From positions 1,812,245 to 1,876,244 of the forward strand of contig KN832873.1 in assembly GCA_000827325.1 (NCBI GenBank): DNA of 64,000 nt, written 5' to 3'. The DNA is from Oidiodendron maius Zn (lineage: Eukaryota; Ascomycota; Leotiomycetes; Myxotrichaceae). Below, piece by piece: positions 30,044 through 40,637 of this stretch. Numbering within the stretch: the stretch's first letter is position 1; every line of letters begins with the position of its first letter. The notes beneath the pieces were generated by a model. The model ran no database searches. It was given only the letters and a program-made list of their open reading frames with translations, and was not told the origin of the DNA. Both the position numbers and the translations under genes were made by a program.

Positions 30044-31663
30044 CTACCACAGCTTGATACCTCCTGGAAGAGCAATAACTTGCGCATTCGTCTCCCATCC
30101 ACATTTAGTAGACGTAGTGGCATTATATATACCCTCAGTCAAGCACAGCCCCGATAAGGATGACCTCAGGTTCCCGGTTACAGAGTATTTCCAGACTTGC
30201 TGCGGGTTATGTCGATCGCAAGACGAAATATAAACAGGGGCATGAGCGCCACTATCTGTGAGACATTTTGAGGTATCTAGGAGACTCCTCACTGTCCCAT
30301 CCTCAGGGGTTTGCCATACTTGAGCATCACCAGCATCACAAGGTGCCCAACTTGTTGAGCCCTTAGCCGAGGAAGTAAGGCAATTCAAAGAATAAGTGTT
30401 GAAGATCATACCAGTTGGAATGATTTCAATGGGAGTATTCAGAGACGAGAGTCTGAATACGGCTGTACCATGTGGGGGGACATCGGTAGCCGTGATCTCG
30501 TTCGAGACGTGACTAAATTGTCCAGACCATAGATCCTTGAGCCGATACGGCACTGTGTGGCTTGAAGATATGCCGATGCGAGAAAATGGAACAGTATGGC
30601 TAGCGCTCCAGTTTCCTCGGTTGAGAACTGTGATCAGGCGGTCTCCTCCAGCGAGATCCTTCGTCAACACATCCCACGTGCCATCTTGACTGACCAAAGT
30701 AGCTTGAAGACCCAGAGGATCTTGATCAACAGCAATTAAGTCTAAATTCGTCAAGTATCCAACCTCTTCCGGAGTAAGTGCGGGGATGTAAGCACTGATA
30801 ATTAAAGGAGCAGACAAGGAAGACCAGAGGGCGAAATGAGACCGCTTCTCATGGATGGTATAGTTTGCGTGATCAACATTGAGAAAGTCGGGATCATTGT
30901 AATATCCAGGTCTTTGATATCGAGCCAGGCGAACTTCTTGGCCATAGTTGAACATAATGCTGTCCCAACCCGTGATGTCTGGCCAATACAGTGTTGAATT
31001 CCAGACGAGAGTATCTCGAGAGTGTCGGGCAAGCTGTCCATACTGGGGAACCCAGTCCATAACGCTGTACCAGTCGGACAGGTTATCCGCCTCAGCAAAG
31101 TACGCTGGCGCGGACTCGGAGAAAATAAGCGGCTGTGGCAACTTGTTAAGCACCTCATGCCAGTGGCCATAGACCTTTTGATAGGTTGTCTCGCTAGTAT
31201 CAGGCATATTGCAGCCATCCAATTTCAGATAGTCGATGCCCCAGGACGAGAATGTAGCCGCATCAATCTCCTCGTAGCCAAAAGAGCCCGGATATCCACC
31301 ACAAGTCTTATTCCCCGCATCACTATAGATTCCCAAGCTAAAACCGCGGTCATTCATGTATTTTGCCAGCCAGGGCAGGCCGTGGGGGAACTTCTCAGGG
31401 TCCCACTGGAGAGAGCCGTTCGCCGCGCGCTCCCCCAAGGGCCAGCAGTCGTCCAGGTTTAGACGATTATAGCCAGCCTTCTGGAGGCCCAGAGAGATCA
31501 TAGCCTCTGCAGTTTTCGTGAAGAGCGTTTCATTCAGAGCACAAAACGTGACAGACCAGTCGTTGTACCCCATTGGTGGCCTGGGCAGAAGCACCTGAGC
31601 GGCGTCGGATGCTCCTGAATAGGCGACGAGGAGAACGAGGAGGGCAGTGCGTAGTGGTGACAT
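30044..31663 (-). CDS. secreted alpha-galactosidase, GH27 with ricin-type lectin tail
   Basis: A single exon of 539 aa. GH27 enzymes release alpha-1,6-linked galactose from oligosaccharides and galactomannan. The signal peptide is MSPLRTALLVLLVAYSGASD. The catalytic barrel starts PRPPMGYNDWSVTFCALNET. Conserved blocks are NLDDCWP, GIYSDAGNKTCGGYPGSFGY, the nucleophile Asp in DYLKLDGCN (about residue 149) and the acid/base Asp in RPGYYNDPDFL (about residue 257). After residue 400 come a beta-sandwich and a C-terminal segment with Cys and QVW repeats (DAQVWQTPEDG, QQVWKYSVTGNL) typical of a ricin-B/CBM13 lectin domain. Several N-glycosylation sites are present. It is divergent with the spherulin-4 gene; both concern carbohydrates, which may be chance. 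Confidence 0.93.
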   Translation of the reverse strand: MSPLRTALLVLLVAYSGASDAAQVLLPRPPMGYNDWSVTFCALNETLFTKTAEAMISLGLQKAGYNRLNLDDCWPLGERAANGSLQWDPEKFPHGLPWLAKYMNDRGFSLGIYSDAGNKTCGGYPGSFGYEEIDAATFSSWGIDYLKLDGCNMPDTSETTYQKVYGHWHEVLNKLPQPLIFSESAPAYFAEADNLSDWYSVMDWVPQYGQLARHSRDTLVWNSTLYWPDITGWDSIMFNYGQEVRLARYQRPGYYNDPDFLNVDHANYTIHEKRSHFALWSSLSAPLIISAYIPALTPEEVGYLTNLDLIAVDQDPLGLQATLVSQDGTWDVLTKDLAGGDRLITVLNRGNWSASHTVPFSRIGISSSHTVPYRLKDLWSGQFSHVSNEITATDVPPHGTAVFRLSSLNTPIEIIPTGMIFNTYSLNCLTSSAKGSTSWAPCDAGDAQVWQTPEDGTVRSLLDTSKCLTDSGAHAPVYISSCDRHNPQQVWKYSVTGNLRSSLSGLCLTEGIYNATTSTKCGWETNAQVIALPGGIKLW

Positions 31664-32370
31664 GACGACAATGTCGATTTAATGACAAAGGGAGAATAAA
31701 GAATGAAGAACGCAAGACCGAGACCTGGCAAAGCAAAACGAGAGTGGAAATACGTACAGATTTTATATTAGCTTGCGATAACAGTGACAGCGGCACCTCT
31801 TTGGCCGATAGCAGGAAGCCATACCCCCATCTTTCGAGATATATCTCCCCGAGGCCCTACGGATCCGGAATAACAGAGCCCGTAACTTTGCCATCGTGAT
31901 AGCTGGGCTGGCAGAGCAGTATGCAACGTCGTTGCTGAGAGGCGAGGGCGGATGTAAGGCGGATGTAACTATCACTCAGTAGCCAAGATATAGCGTCCAC
32001 GGTGGTGAGTTTTAGTGGTGCGACACCCTGACTACCCCTCATTAATTCCAGGGCGCAGGGCTCAGGGGTAATGAAACATTGCAAACTCGTTCCAGCATAG
32101 GTATTTGACGACACCAGATCCTGGATTTTACTCTCCGCTCTTATGCTCTGTAGCCTACGTAAGTCCAAGACATTGTCTATTACCGAGTGGGTAGACTGCG
32201 CCGTGATTTTGCTTGCCGTCGTATGCTTGAGACGACATTGGCGAAATTGCGCTCCCAGCACTGCCAGTGCAGTATAGATAGGTCAGCAGGATCTTGCTTT
32301 TTGCTTCTCACTGCTCCAACTTTGATCCTCCCACCAGAAATAATTCGTCCTCCTCCACTTCTCGTCCGAA
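31664..32370. promoter_or_regulatory. divergent promoter region alpha-galactosidase / spherulin-4
   Basis: 707 bases between start codons with no supported gene. Both genes must have their promoters here. I see no diagnostic regulator site. Confidence 0.5.
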
Positions 32371-33102
32371 ATGGTTGCTCCTGCGCTTGCTGTTGTCCCG
32401 TTGTACATCTATCCCACGACGGGTGCCTGGGACCCCCTGACCACCAGCATCAGCGCCAACCCAGACATTAACTTCCAAATCATCATTAACTACAACACCG
32501 GGCCAGGCACTGACCAGTACCCAGACGCAACGTACATCGCAGCCATAGCAGGCCTGAATAGCTTCGCCAACGTGCAGAATATCTGCTACGTTCACACCAG
32601 TTGGGCCAACCGCGACATCTCGCAGGTCGAGACAGACGTCTCCCTCTGCGCCGGATGGGCATCGTATCCGGACGCTGATATCCATATGGATGGTATCTTC
32701 TTTGATGAGGCAGTAGCAGAGTACAATGATACTACTGCCGAGTACATGAACTCCATCACATCGTACGCCAAGGACCTCCTTGGGACCGGTCGAGATACCA
32801 TAGTCTTCAATCCGGGCGAACAGGTGACGACGGAGTGGTACAGCATCGCGGATTACGTGGTGGCCTTTGAGAATTCGTACTCTGCATACTCCGCCTCTGT
32901 GCTGTCGAGTGTACCCTCGGAGGTTCGAGCCCAATCGCAGTTCATCGTCTATTCATTCACCGGAGATCAGAGTAGCCAGACAACATTGGTTGATGATTTG
33001 GTTGCCGGTGATATTGGTGGCATCTTTGTCACTACTCAGCCCGGATACACTGCCTTCAGCTCACTGTGGGCCCAGTTTTGTTCAGCTCTAGGTGCTGCAT
33101 GA
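32371..33102 (+). CDS. spherulin-4-like protein (GH135 family)
   Basis: A single exon of 243 aa from ATG 32371. It begins MVAPALAVVPLYIYPTTGAW, followed by NPDINFQIIINYNTGPG and CYVHTSWANRDISQVETDV. It has the acidic catalytic-type block DADIHMDGIFFDEAVAEYND and then VFNPGEQV. This order matches spherulation-specific family 4 proteins, which include the fungal glycoside hydrolase Sph3 (GH135) that acts on galactosaminogalactan. The IFFDE motif holds the likely catalytic acids. Unlike Sph3 there is no signal peptide or membrane anchor at this start, so the protein appears cytosolic or non-classically exported. The substrate is therefore uncertain. Confidence 0.85.
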   Translation: MVAPALAVVPLYIYPTTGAWDPLTTSISANPDINFQIIINYNTGPGTDQYPDATYIAAIAGLNSFANVQNICYVHTSWANRDISQVETDVSLCAGWASYPDADIHMDGIFFDEAVAEYNDTTAEYMNSITSYAKDLLGTGRDTIVFNPGEQVTTEWYSIADYVVAFENSYSAYSASVLSSVPSEVRAQSQFIVYSFTGDQSSQTTLVDDLVAGDIGGIFVTTQPGYTAFSSLWAQFCSALGAA

Positions 33103-33618
33103 CAAGTGTAATGAGTTCACATTCACCGACTTTTGGGAAGCATGAATTGGATATAGACTTATTATTTTTTGTAAATAGTTGATACATAAAGATTATCTCT
33201 GTCCTACTCTTCTCCAATTTATTGAAGGTTTAAGATCGCCATATATATGCCTTTGGGATATCACTCTAAGCAAAGATCATTAACAGTAAACAGATGAGCA
33301 GTCCGAATCTGATGCAGACAATGAAAATGTGAGAGTAATTCAATTATTAGGCTCCCCAGACCTAGTCTGATCACCACCAGGAAACTGGCACGTCTCCTTC
33401 ATATCTCTCAGAGTTCGTGAAATTGGGAAGATCACGGCTCCAAGAGGAATTCCCAACAGCGGTGATAGATGCTACAGAAATAGATGTTCAAAACTTGTTT
33501 TATTTTATTTTGTACAGCACTAACGAAAATGTAGCTCACCGGATAATAAACTAGATGCATAGTCCTACGTACTCAGAAACAGAATGATACATAAAATTTT
33601 ATAAAAAAACATTTGTTG
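33103..33618. other. intergenic, no gene seen
   Basis: AT-rich sequence downstream of the spherulin-4 gene; nothing supported. Confidence 0.4.
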
Positions 33619-34056
33619 ATCGACGCGGGATCGCACTTCCAATCTCGCTCTGGGAGCGATCTAGGAGATTTGGTTCCCAAGAGAAGGGAAAGGACGAGCC
33701 ACTACAGGAGGCAGCGACCAACTCGCCCCAAAAGAACAAGCACGTCCGATAATGTATACCACGGAATGCATTTAATATTGCTTGTAAAATTACTTTGCAG
33801 GCCACATTTAGTAGTAAAGTTTTCTGTACACCATGCTAGATCAGCGCCCATCACTAGAGGAAGCTGCTCACCCACCTCTTGGAAGAGGCATGCCGAGCAA
33901 GAGGTAAACTAGTATACATTTAATTATATATCCAAAAGTAATTTTAGGCGACCCTTTAGTGGCAGAGTTCTCTACGCCGTGTTATATCAGCGTTCATCAT
34001 GGCAGAGGCTATTCACTCACTCCCCGAGAATAAGCATACAAGGTGATCGGTAGGCG
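33619..34056. repeat. three diverged tandem copies of a 146-bp unit
   Basis: Two clear copies, about 33765-33910 and 33911-34056, align with an offset of 146 bases. Shared landmarks are CATTTAAT, a pyrimidine/AG stretch, TAGTRRYAGAGTT-like sequence, ATCAGCG (copy one 33840-33846, copy two 33986-33992) and AGAGGCW. A weaker copy (about 33619-33764) shares the second half (GGAGGCAGCGACC, CCCCAAAAGAACAAGCA). Differences are mostly transitions, which would fit repeat-induced point mutation followed by drift. No protein is encoded coherently across units. Confidence 0.55.
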
Positions 34057-34432
34057 GTGCGCCTTGATTCGTGGACGTGATTCCAAACTCATGTGTTTCT
34101 CCTAAGGATTCTCATTCTTTATTCAGCCATTGCGACTCTCTGACTTATTCTTATACATAGCCTATATCTATAACATCATCTTTATAGCACCCCATCTCCC
34201 GTCAGACGTGTAAACTCTCACACCTGTCCACCATTGAATATTCTCTACCATCCTCATATAGGGGGGATAGGATCTTATAGTCATCTAGCTCGAACTGCTT
34301 CGAGAGCAGATTACTCTCTTCATCGTATTCAGCGTCAGATTTTCACCTCCCTCCAAGTCCACGCCGTATGAAGTGTTCTGCAGAGAATTTCGAGGCGGTG
34401 GCCAACTAAAATCCAGAAAGCACGAAGGTTTT
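34057..34432. other. intergenic, 3' side of DUF3431 gene
   Basis: No supported gene; probably the 3' UTR of the minus-strand gene that follows. Confidence 0.4.
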
Positions 34433-35596
34433 TCATACACCCAGATATAAATCGGCTGTGCTGAATGTCCTCGCTGTCGCCTCCCGCCCCCTCTCAAGTG
34501 CCTGCTGTTTAAGTTCATTTATCTGCTGCGATATGGCGCTAATCTCTCGAGTCAAGCCCAGTTTCCCATTTCCAAGGCCCCAGGTCCATAGAGCCTTCAA
34601 GGCGCTGACATCATACCTATCAATCAGATCGGCCCGTGCCTGATCAAGTTCCATATACTTCTCGTACTTCGCCTGGCTCTCGAAACAGATATGATACATC
34701 TTGCAATACGTCTTCCATTCCACAGGGCAGTCCACTGCTTTCTTGGTGAATAGCCACTGGAACATATGCTCCCAGGTGCGCCCGAGGATGGAGTCGTCCA
34801 TGGATGAGTGAAGAAGCCAATTGATGTAGCGGGCATATGACTCTCGTGTCACAGAGCGAATAACGTCTCTTGTGACGGCGAATTGACTACAGCATGGTTG
34901 GGCCAAGATCTCGGGGACCTCATCCGAGAACCCAGATGCGTCGCCGAAGTTTCCTAGAAAGGCTTCACGTGTCGATTGAGATTCTAGCTCGAGGCCGGAA
35001 GTCCCTTCAATTGTCGTGTTGATATATGCTGGGCAGGCATTTTCCCAGCTCACACGCAAGTTGGCATAGCCCCTCTCATTTACGGCGAGAAGATCCAGGT
35101 GTGCCAGGGCGTAAGAGAGGGAGTGTGAGAGGAGGGTTTCCATATGCCATGAGATATCCTGGGCGTGGGTTAAGATAGCGATATCCGGAAGCTGATCGTA
35201 GAAATCTAGAAAGTAGCTATGGTAGATCATGGCCTCGTGGCCTTTATTAGCAGGTGGGTGATGGACAGCCGAGGAGTCGTCTGCGATGTAGTGAATGACT
35301 CTGAGGCCCGGAATTTTAAGACGCGACGTCCAGGAGATATCCTCCGAAGATGTGGCCGCGATGACTAGATGAACCGTCATTGGACTTGCAACAATCTCTT
35401 CATGGGGAATATTGGTCTCGCCGTGATTCGAATTCTCAAATTGCATTGTTAACTTGAGCCGGCTGTCACGGGCGATGAGACTAGAACTCTTTCCATATCG
35501 GGTTAGAAGGAAGATGCATAGCAGCAGAGATACAACAATGAGGAAGAAGTATCTTCTAAGAGCTCGAAGCACTTGAGAGCGGTGGAGCCGTGACAT
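34433..35596 (-). CDS. DUF3431-type membrane-anchored fungal protein
   Basis: A single exon of 387 aa from ATG 35596. The frame is open further upstream but without an ATG. The N-terminus holds one membrane anchor after basic residues (RRYFFLIVVSLLLCIFLLTR), so a type II membrane protein is likely. The main domain reads VHLVIAATSSEDISWTSRLK, VIHYIADDSS, GHEAMIYHSYFLDFYDQLPD, AILTHAQDISWH, RVSWENACPAYINT, PEILAQPCCSQFAVTRDVI and EHMFQWLFTKKAVDCPVE. This pattern matches the DUF3431 family of fungal proteins, which looks glycosyltransferase-like; the activity is unknown. The C-terminus is helical. Confidence 0.8.
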   Translation of the reverse strand: MSRLHRSQVLRALRRYFFLIVVSLLLCIFLLTRYGKSSSLIARDSRLKLTMQFENSNHGETNIPHEEIVASPMTVHLVIAATSSEDISWTSRLKIPGLRVIHYIADDSSAVHHPPANKGHEAMIYHSYFLDFYDQLPDIAILTHAQDISWHMETLLSHSLSYALAHLDLLAVNERGYANLRVSWENACPAYINTTIEGTSGLELESQSTREAFLGNFGDASGFSDEVPEILAQPCCSQFAVTRDVIRSVTRESYARYINWLLHSSMDDSILGRTWEHMFQWLFTKKAVDCPVEWKTYCKMYHICFESQAKYEKYMELDQARADLIDRYDVSALKALWTWGLGNGKLGLTREISAISQQINELKQQALERGREATARTFSTADLYLGV

Positions 35597-37011
35597 CGTC
35601 GCTCCACTGGCCGTGCTGCTTAAGCATGTGGTAATCGAGGTAGTGGAGTCCAGAATGCACGTCAGGCCGATTTTCGCGAATTCCAAGATTGAGAACCAAA
35701 CAATGAATAGGGAGGGAGGTATTCGGCATACTTCATCTTAGTAAACTGGTAAGAATTAGAAGTATTGTAGTGAGCCCACGCCCAGAAATTCTCAGCTTGA
35801 AAATATCTTAATGCCTTAGGCAACAAAATTGCTATCTTTTGCGCTACCGGCTCGGTGGTTGCAGCGCAACAATAGAAGCCCCTAGTTACCATTAACCAAG
35901 AAGCTAGACTACTAACTAAAGTCCAAATACGGCTTGATCAGGTATTTCTGTTCCATTTCTGGCTTTTTGATATACGATAGTGCAAAATTCAAGAGACGGA
36001 AATGTATTACCCGACTGTCTTTTTGACTGCGAATAAAGGTTATCGAGATACAATCTAAGAGGATCTTCTCGAAATTCTATGATGACACGTCATCTAGAAG
36101 GTCTCGAAATTTACTGTACTATTCAATGTCTTTTTTGCTATTTTCAAGTAATCTTATAACCGTTTACGAAAACGACATGAAATAAGCTTTCAACAACTTA
36201 ATATAGGATCAAGCAGCGAGGCCTAGGGATGTCTGGCTGTGCACATTGCCCACTAACGCTCATGAGATAATGAAATCACGACGATGCACTGATGCACTCT
36301 CTGTCACGGTGCCAAAGACAATGGACTTAGATTCGAGAACCATCCATGCCACTGGGCGGCACACTTCGGCACCAGCTTAATCGCCCGCCCTAGCCAACTG
36401 GCCCTTTCTGCAAGAACGTATGCTTGAGCGACAGTATCATATATTCGTCGACTCCTCTTTTTAGAGGCAGGATGCTCAAAATGCCCACTGTATATATGAA
36501 AAATATATGAAGTAATGGTCTACATCGACTCTGGCTCAAATCTATTGAGCAACAAAGAGGAATCTGGCCCAGAGTACCTCAAAATCAACCATTTACGATT
36601 CACAATATCACTGCTTAGATGGAAACTTTTAACCCGACTCGAGCTGAGAGCAGAAATTTGAAAATGATCTGATGTGTGATGTCCATTCGGATGTGCTGGA
36701 ACTCGAGCTTGGACATGATGGCCGAGGTTGCCATTAACCGGCAGATGGAATGCCATTGGACAATGGCGGCAGCTCTGCAGGACATGAATGGGACCTGATG
36801 CCGAGGGATCCCCGACTCCTCGAGAGCTGTGAAACTCAATTGCTCAATTCTTGCCACCTGACTACCAGCCCAGATCCCAGTTCCAGTACCTGGGAATACC
36901 CCAGCAGGGAAGGGTTCTTATCAGTCTGAGACCCAACCGCACTTCCCGTCGGATTGACGTCGCCAATCACGGTACGTGCTGTGGCAGGCTGAGACAGACC
37001 CCATAGTCATG
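35597..37011. other. intergenic, no gene supported
   Basis: About 1.4 kb upstream of the DUF3431 gene. Short frames occur on both strands, none with recognisable protein features. Confidence 0.4.
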
Positions 37012-37398
37012 TCAGTCCTCCGTGAGACCCTTGCGTTTGGTCCGTAGCCCGGCACAGCCAAACGCGGCGGGTTGACGCGGGGAAAAGTCGCCCCCTTGTA
37101 GATATGCATCTGTGGTCGAGGATGCCGCATACATGATGGTTGCGTCGCGGAGAGATCTGGCCGTCTGACACAGTCGACTCGCCCCATTGCACAGCGTAAG
37201 CTTCTTACCGCACATGTTCACGACCCACTCAGAGGGCGCCGTCTCGGAATCCATGGGCGAAGTGGCACCCGGTGGGAGGGTTGATGCGACCACGTAGAGC
37301 TCATCACGGTAGTTGGCGCACGAAGTGGTTTCCGGCCCCATCTGCTCGAGTGGTATCCCATAGTGTGTTCCGCCGTATCCTGACGGCAGGTATATCAT
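37012..37398 (-). CDS. uncertain small protein (128 aa)
   Basis: From ATG 37398 a 128-codon frame encodes a polar protein with seven Cys (GPETTSCANYRDELYVVAST, WVVNMCGKKLTLCNGASRLC). There is no signal peptide. The composition is protein-like but no family is recognised, and it lies in the promoter side of the divergent Ser/Pro-rich gene. It may be an exon of an unresolved gene or a chance frame. Confidence 0.3.
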   Translation of the reverse strand: MIYLPSGYGGTHYGIPLEQMGPETTSCANYRDELYVVASTLPPGATSPMDSETAPSEWVVNMCGKKLTLCNGASRLCQTARSLRDATIMYAASSTTDAYLQGGDFSPRQPAAFGCAGLRTKRKGLTED

Positions 37399-37972
37399 TC
37401 TCTCCCTTAGAGCATCTTCCCCACATTCTCTCTCGTCACCCTATTTTAGCCGCTGAGAGCGTCCCACGTCATAGATGTATATCCATTGGTTCGCTTAAAG
37501 CTCCAGAGCAATCTTTAGCGAACAAGGAGATCGTGTGTTAAAGGTTCCCTAATCCCCCCCGCTTCTCCTCTACTCATATCAATCAATCCATCCCGTCTCG
37601 AATACCTCAACTCGTCTCTCTTCCCCCAATATCAGTCTCATTCGACCTCACGCTCTCGACTCTGTCTACGCCTCGCCACCTCGCGATTTCCTCCTGCCAC
37701 TTCGGCACGTGCGCGCGAGTCGGACGAAGCTCTCCTGAGCACACCGTCGGCCCTTGAAGTACAAGGAGTTCGACGGACCAGCGCATCCCACCTGCGCGAC
37801 CGCCCCCTCAAGTCCCCCCCCCCGAAGCTGAGGAGAGCAGCTGAGGGCTATTTCGAAAAATCTCTCGCCCCCCCCCCCCCTACATATCGACGTCCACTCT
37901 TCCCAGCTCAGCAAACGCTACGAGCTGCCTCCTCTCCCTTGATATTACCAAGCGACGCCGCTTTCGGCCCTT
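37399..37972. promoter_or_regulatory. 5' leader with poly-C tracts
   Basis: C/T-rich sequence upstream of the ATG at 37973. Two homopolymer runs are present, about 10 C at 37814-37823 and about 13 C at 37868-37880. They are probably in the 5' UTR or core promoter. Confidence 0.5.
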
Positions 37973-38779
37973 ATGATGTCCGCCAACGAGAACACGCAAC
38001 CATCCGCCCCTCAGAACCGTCGTGGTTCCTTCACCACCCAGACGTTCAACTCCATCTTCGGCCGCTCGAACAGTACCGGGGCTCCGACAGCTCCGTTCCC
38101 CGGCCCAATTTCCACTGCTGCCGCAAACGATCAGCGGCGACGCATGTCGATTACTACACTCGGGCTATCGGGGTCCTCGCCGACTCAGCCTTCACCCTTC
38201 CCATTCGGACGTCGTGCGAGCGTCTCCGATCGTTCTGACTCGATCGACGAGAGTGCTATCGATGATGATGATAGTCCGCGCCGCCCCTCGAATGCGTCCT
38301 TTACGCGACGCATGTCGGTCGGCGCCCAGGCGCTGCGAGCGAGATCGAATGGTGGTAGCCCTGGAGCATCCGGTAGATCTTCCTCCAACACAAAGCCCAG
38401 CTCTCTGCCCACAATCCCAGCGGGCAATAGAGGCGGAGGTGGGAGTACTCCTCCGCAAGCATATCAGGCAAGCATGCAATCAAAGCCCAGAACTGCATCT
38501 GACTTTCCTGTTTCTCCTCGCCCAGGTGAAAGCGGTGGCTTCAACTGGTCCGAGCAGCTTAGGTCTCGCGCTGAGAGCTCCGTTTCGCAGTCGCACCGCC
38601 CTTCCCTCTCGACCTCCCCCACAGGCCCCAAATCCTCTGCTTTCCATGAGAGGGCCAGGAGTGTTGAGATGCCTAACCCGCCGCTCTCGACTCCTGCTCC
38701 GACCCCTCCAAAACCGGCTCGAAAGCAGCCTGATGCATTCCAAGAGCGGATCTTGAAGGGTGACTTCTATATGGATTAA
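37973..38779 (+). CDS. Ser/Pro-rich fungal protein of unknown function
   Basis: A single exon of 268 aa starting with two Met codons; ATG 37973 is the first. The protein is disordered and rich in Ser, Pro, Arg and Gly. It has regularly spaced basic-Ser motifs that look like kinase sites (RRGSFTTQTF, RRRMSITTLG, FGRRASVSDRSDSI, TRRMSVGAQA). A conserved-looking segment is GGFNWSEQLRSRAESS, and the C-terminus is FQERILKGDFYMD. The repeated RRxS pattern suggests a target of PKA-type kinases; that is inference. No domain is recognised. Confidence 0.75.
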   Translation: MMSANENTQPSAPQNRRGSFTTQTFNSIFGRSNSTGAPTAPFPGPISTAAANDQRRRMSITTLGLSGSSPTQPSPFPFGRRASVSDRSDSIDESAIDDDDSPRRPSNASFTRRMSVGAQALRARSNGGSPGASGRSSSNTKPSSLPTIPAGNRGGGGSTPPQAYQASMQSKPRTASDFPVSPRPGESGGFNWSEQLRSRAESSVSQSHRPSLSTSPTGPKSSAFHERARSVEMPNPPLSTPAPTPPKPARKQPDAFQERILKGDFYMD

Positions 38780-40637
38780 GGGATTTCTACATCCTGTACT
38801 ACTTGCTTCTGGACGCGTGTTCTGGGATTGACATTGTCGTACTATGGTAGCTCTGGCGTTAGTTAGTTAGGATCGGTGGCAAAGGCGCAAATTGCCTATT
38901 ACAAAACCAAGGATGTGGTTACTTTTCTTGCACGAGGTGGGCTCCGGAGGATACACGGTGTACGCGGGTCGTTTCGTCCATACTCCTCCCAGGGATCTGC
39001 AATGACAAATGGCCTGCTTTGCTAACATGGCTTGATGACGAGCTTTACTTCTGCAGGGATCGCAGAACGTTATATGATTATGGGAAAGGGAATGCCAAAT
39101 GTAGCAGTTTAGCTAAACTTGCTCAATAACGAATGTCAGTTTGTCAAATGCGCCAGTAGAGTTCGTCTCACTATCCTATAATTAGAATCTCGCCACCCCC
39201 ACGCCCTACTATGGCCGTATGGCTCTCACCGTGTTCATATTGAAGCCCTCGCCAATTGCGAGCGAATTCACCCAGTGTCGTCCTGTGTCATCCATTTAAA
39301 CTATATCCAGCTCAACACCCACTTCTCGATCCCTACAACTATGACCTTCAATGGGCCACAACCAACTCAAAATTTGCTTCGTAAATATCGTAACTCCATT
39401 TAACAGCCAAGAACTCCTTAATGGATGAAGGATTTCCCTGGGGTTCATAATATAACTCCTGGTGGCATGCCTATGGTCCTTTGCGTGTTCCAGCTCGGCT
39501 AAGCCACATCCATCACCCGAAGCGGGCTACCCCGTACGACACCAAGCCCGCACGACACCAACATTCAGGAACCCTTCACAATTCCTCAAAGAATCCTGCA
39601 ATCCCTTCAAACTCCGAAATCAATACTCTTCTTCGGTTTTCGACTTCGGTGGTTCTTAGGTCTACAAGTTGGCTTTGGTTTCTATCTCTCGACACGTGAA
39701 AACATGATACCACCCCGTTGCAAATGGCTGCCACGGGCAAGTGCCCGCTCGACCTCACCAAAGGCCAGTGCCATGGTGCCTTTCATGCGACCTACAATAT
39801 CCATTTTGACTCTTCTGGATCGAGTTCGTTGGCCTTCCTGATCCAGCAGGCGCTCCATGGATGAAGCCATTTTGTGTGTTCTCCCCTACCACGTACAAGT
39901 CCTGTACAGAACACTTGAGACGGCGTGCATATTCACGATCGGTCTTGATCCATTTAATGTACAAATTTATTCAATACTTTGAGTGGCTGTTTGCATTACC
40001 AAGTCCTTGGGAAGGCCATGCTCCTAGCTCCTACAGTGCACCGATCCTTTCCTTCTGCGAGTTCTTCCTGTTGACACATTACTCAGGGTTTGCTACGTGG
40101 TTTTGAGCCGAGATACCCAGTCCTCATCCCACTTGCCTTTACCTTAGTCTAATGTCCACTATTCCTCTCCTGTGAGTCAAGGCTGTGGGCTTGGTTAGCA
40201 CCCTGACCTATTGCAAGGCAGACTGTAACCTACACGTAAATCTTTGCTCCTCTTCCCATGCGAGAAATCTATCTGCGCGTCTAAGCACAGGCTACAACCC
40301 CAACAATCCTCTGATAAGGGATTCATCCGATGTACTCGGCCCCTTTTCGAAATCCGTCTCCGAGTTCATGTACAAAAAGAGGTTTGTTCGTCCAGTGTTT
40401 CATATCTTACACGTTTCTTTTCGACTAAATTCACATCTTAGAGTATTGTTACTGAGTATCTTTTCACTTCTCTCCTCAGAGCTCTTTACCCCTATCGCTC
40501 CTTACTCCCATTTACACCCCAATTCTCTAATCTATCCTTTTATTCTCATCCTTATTACACACTCCCTTGTCCGATCTTACTGAATCACTCCAATTCACTG
40601 TCCAAGGCACTTATCCTTTGAGGTATCGCTGCCGAAT
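38780..40637. other. long intergenic region, one weak small ORF
   Basis: About 1.86 kb. The only frame with some protein character is on the minus strand at 39682-39870 (62 aa; MDIVGRMKGTMALAFGEVER, ALARGSHLQRGG), which I cannot assign. The region before 40638 is C/T-rich and likely the promoter of the BYS1-like gene. Confidence 0.35.

Noticed and set aside
31022-31462. Plus-strand frame opposite the alpha-galactosidase gene
   Set aside because: Shadow of a gene with clear GH27 catalytic motifs.
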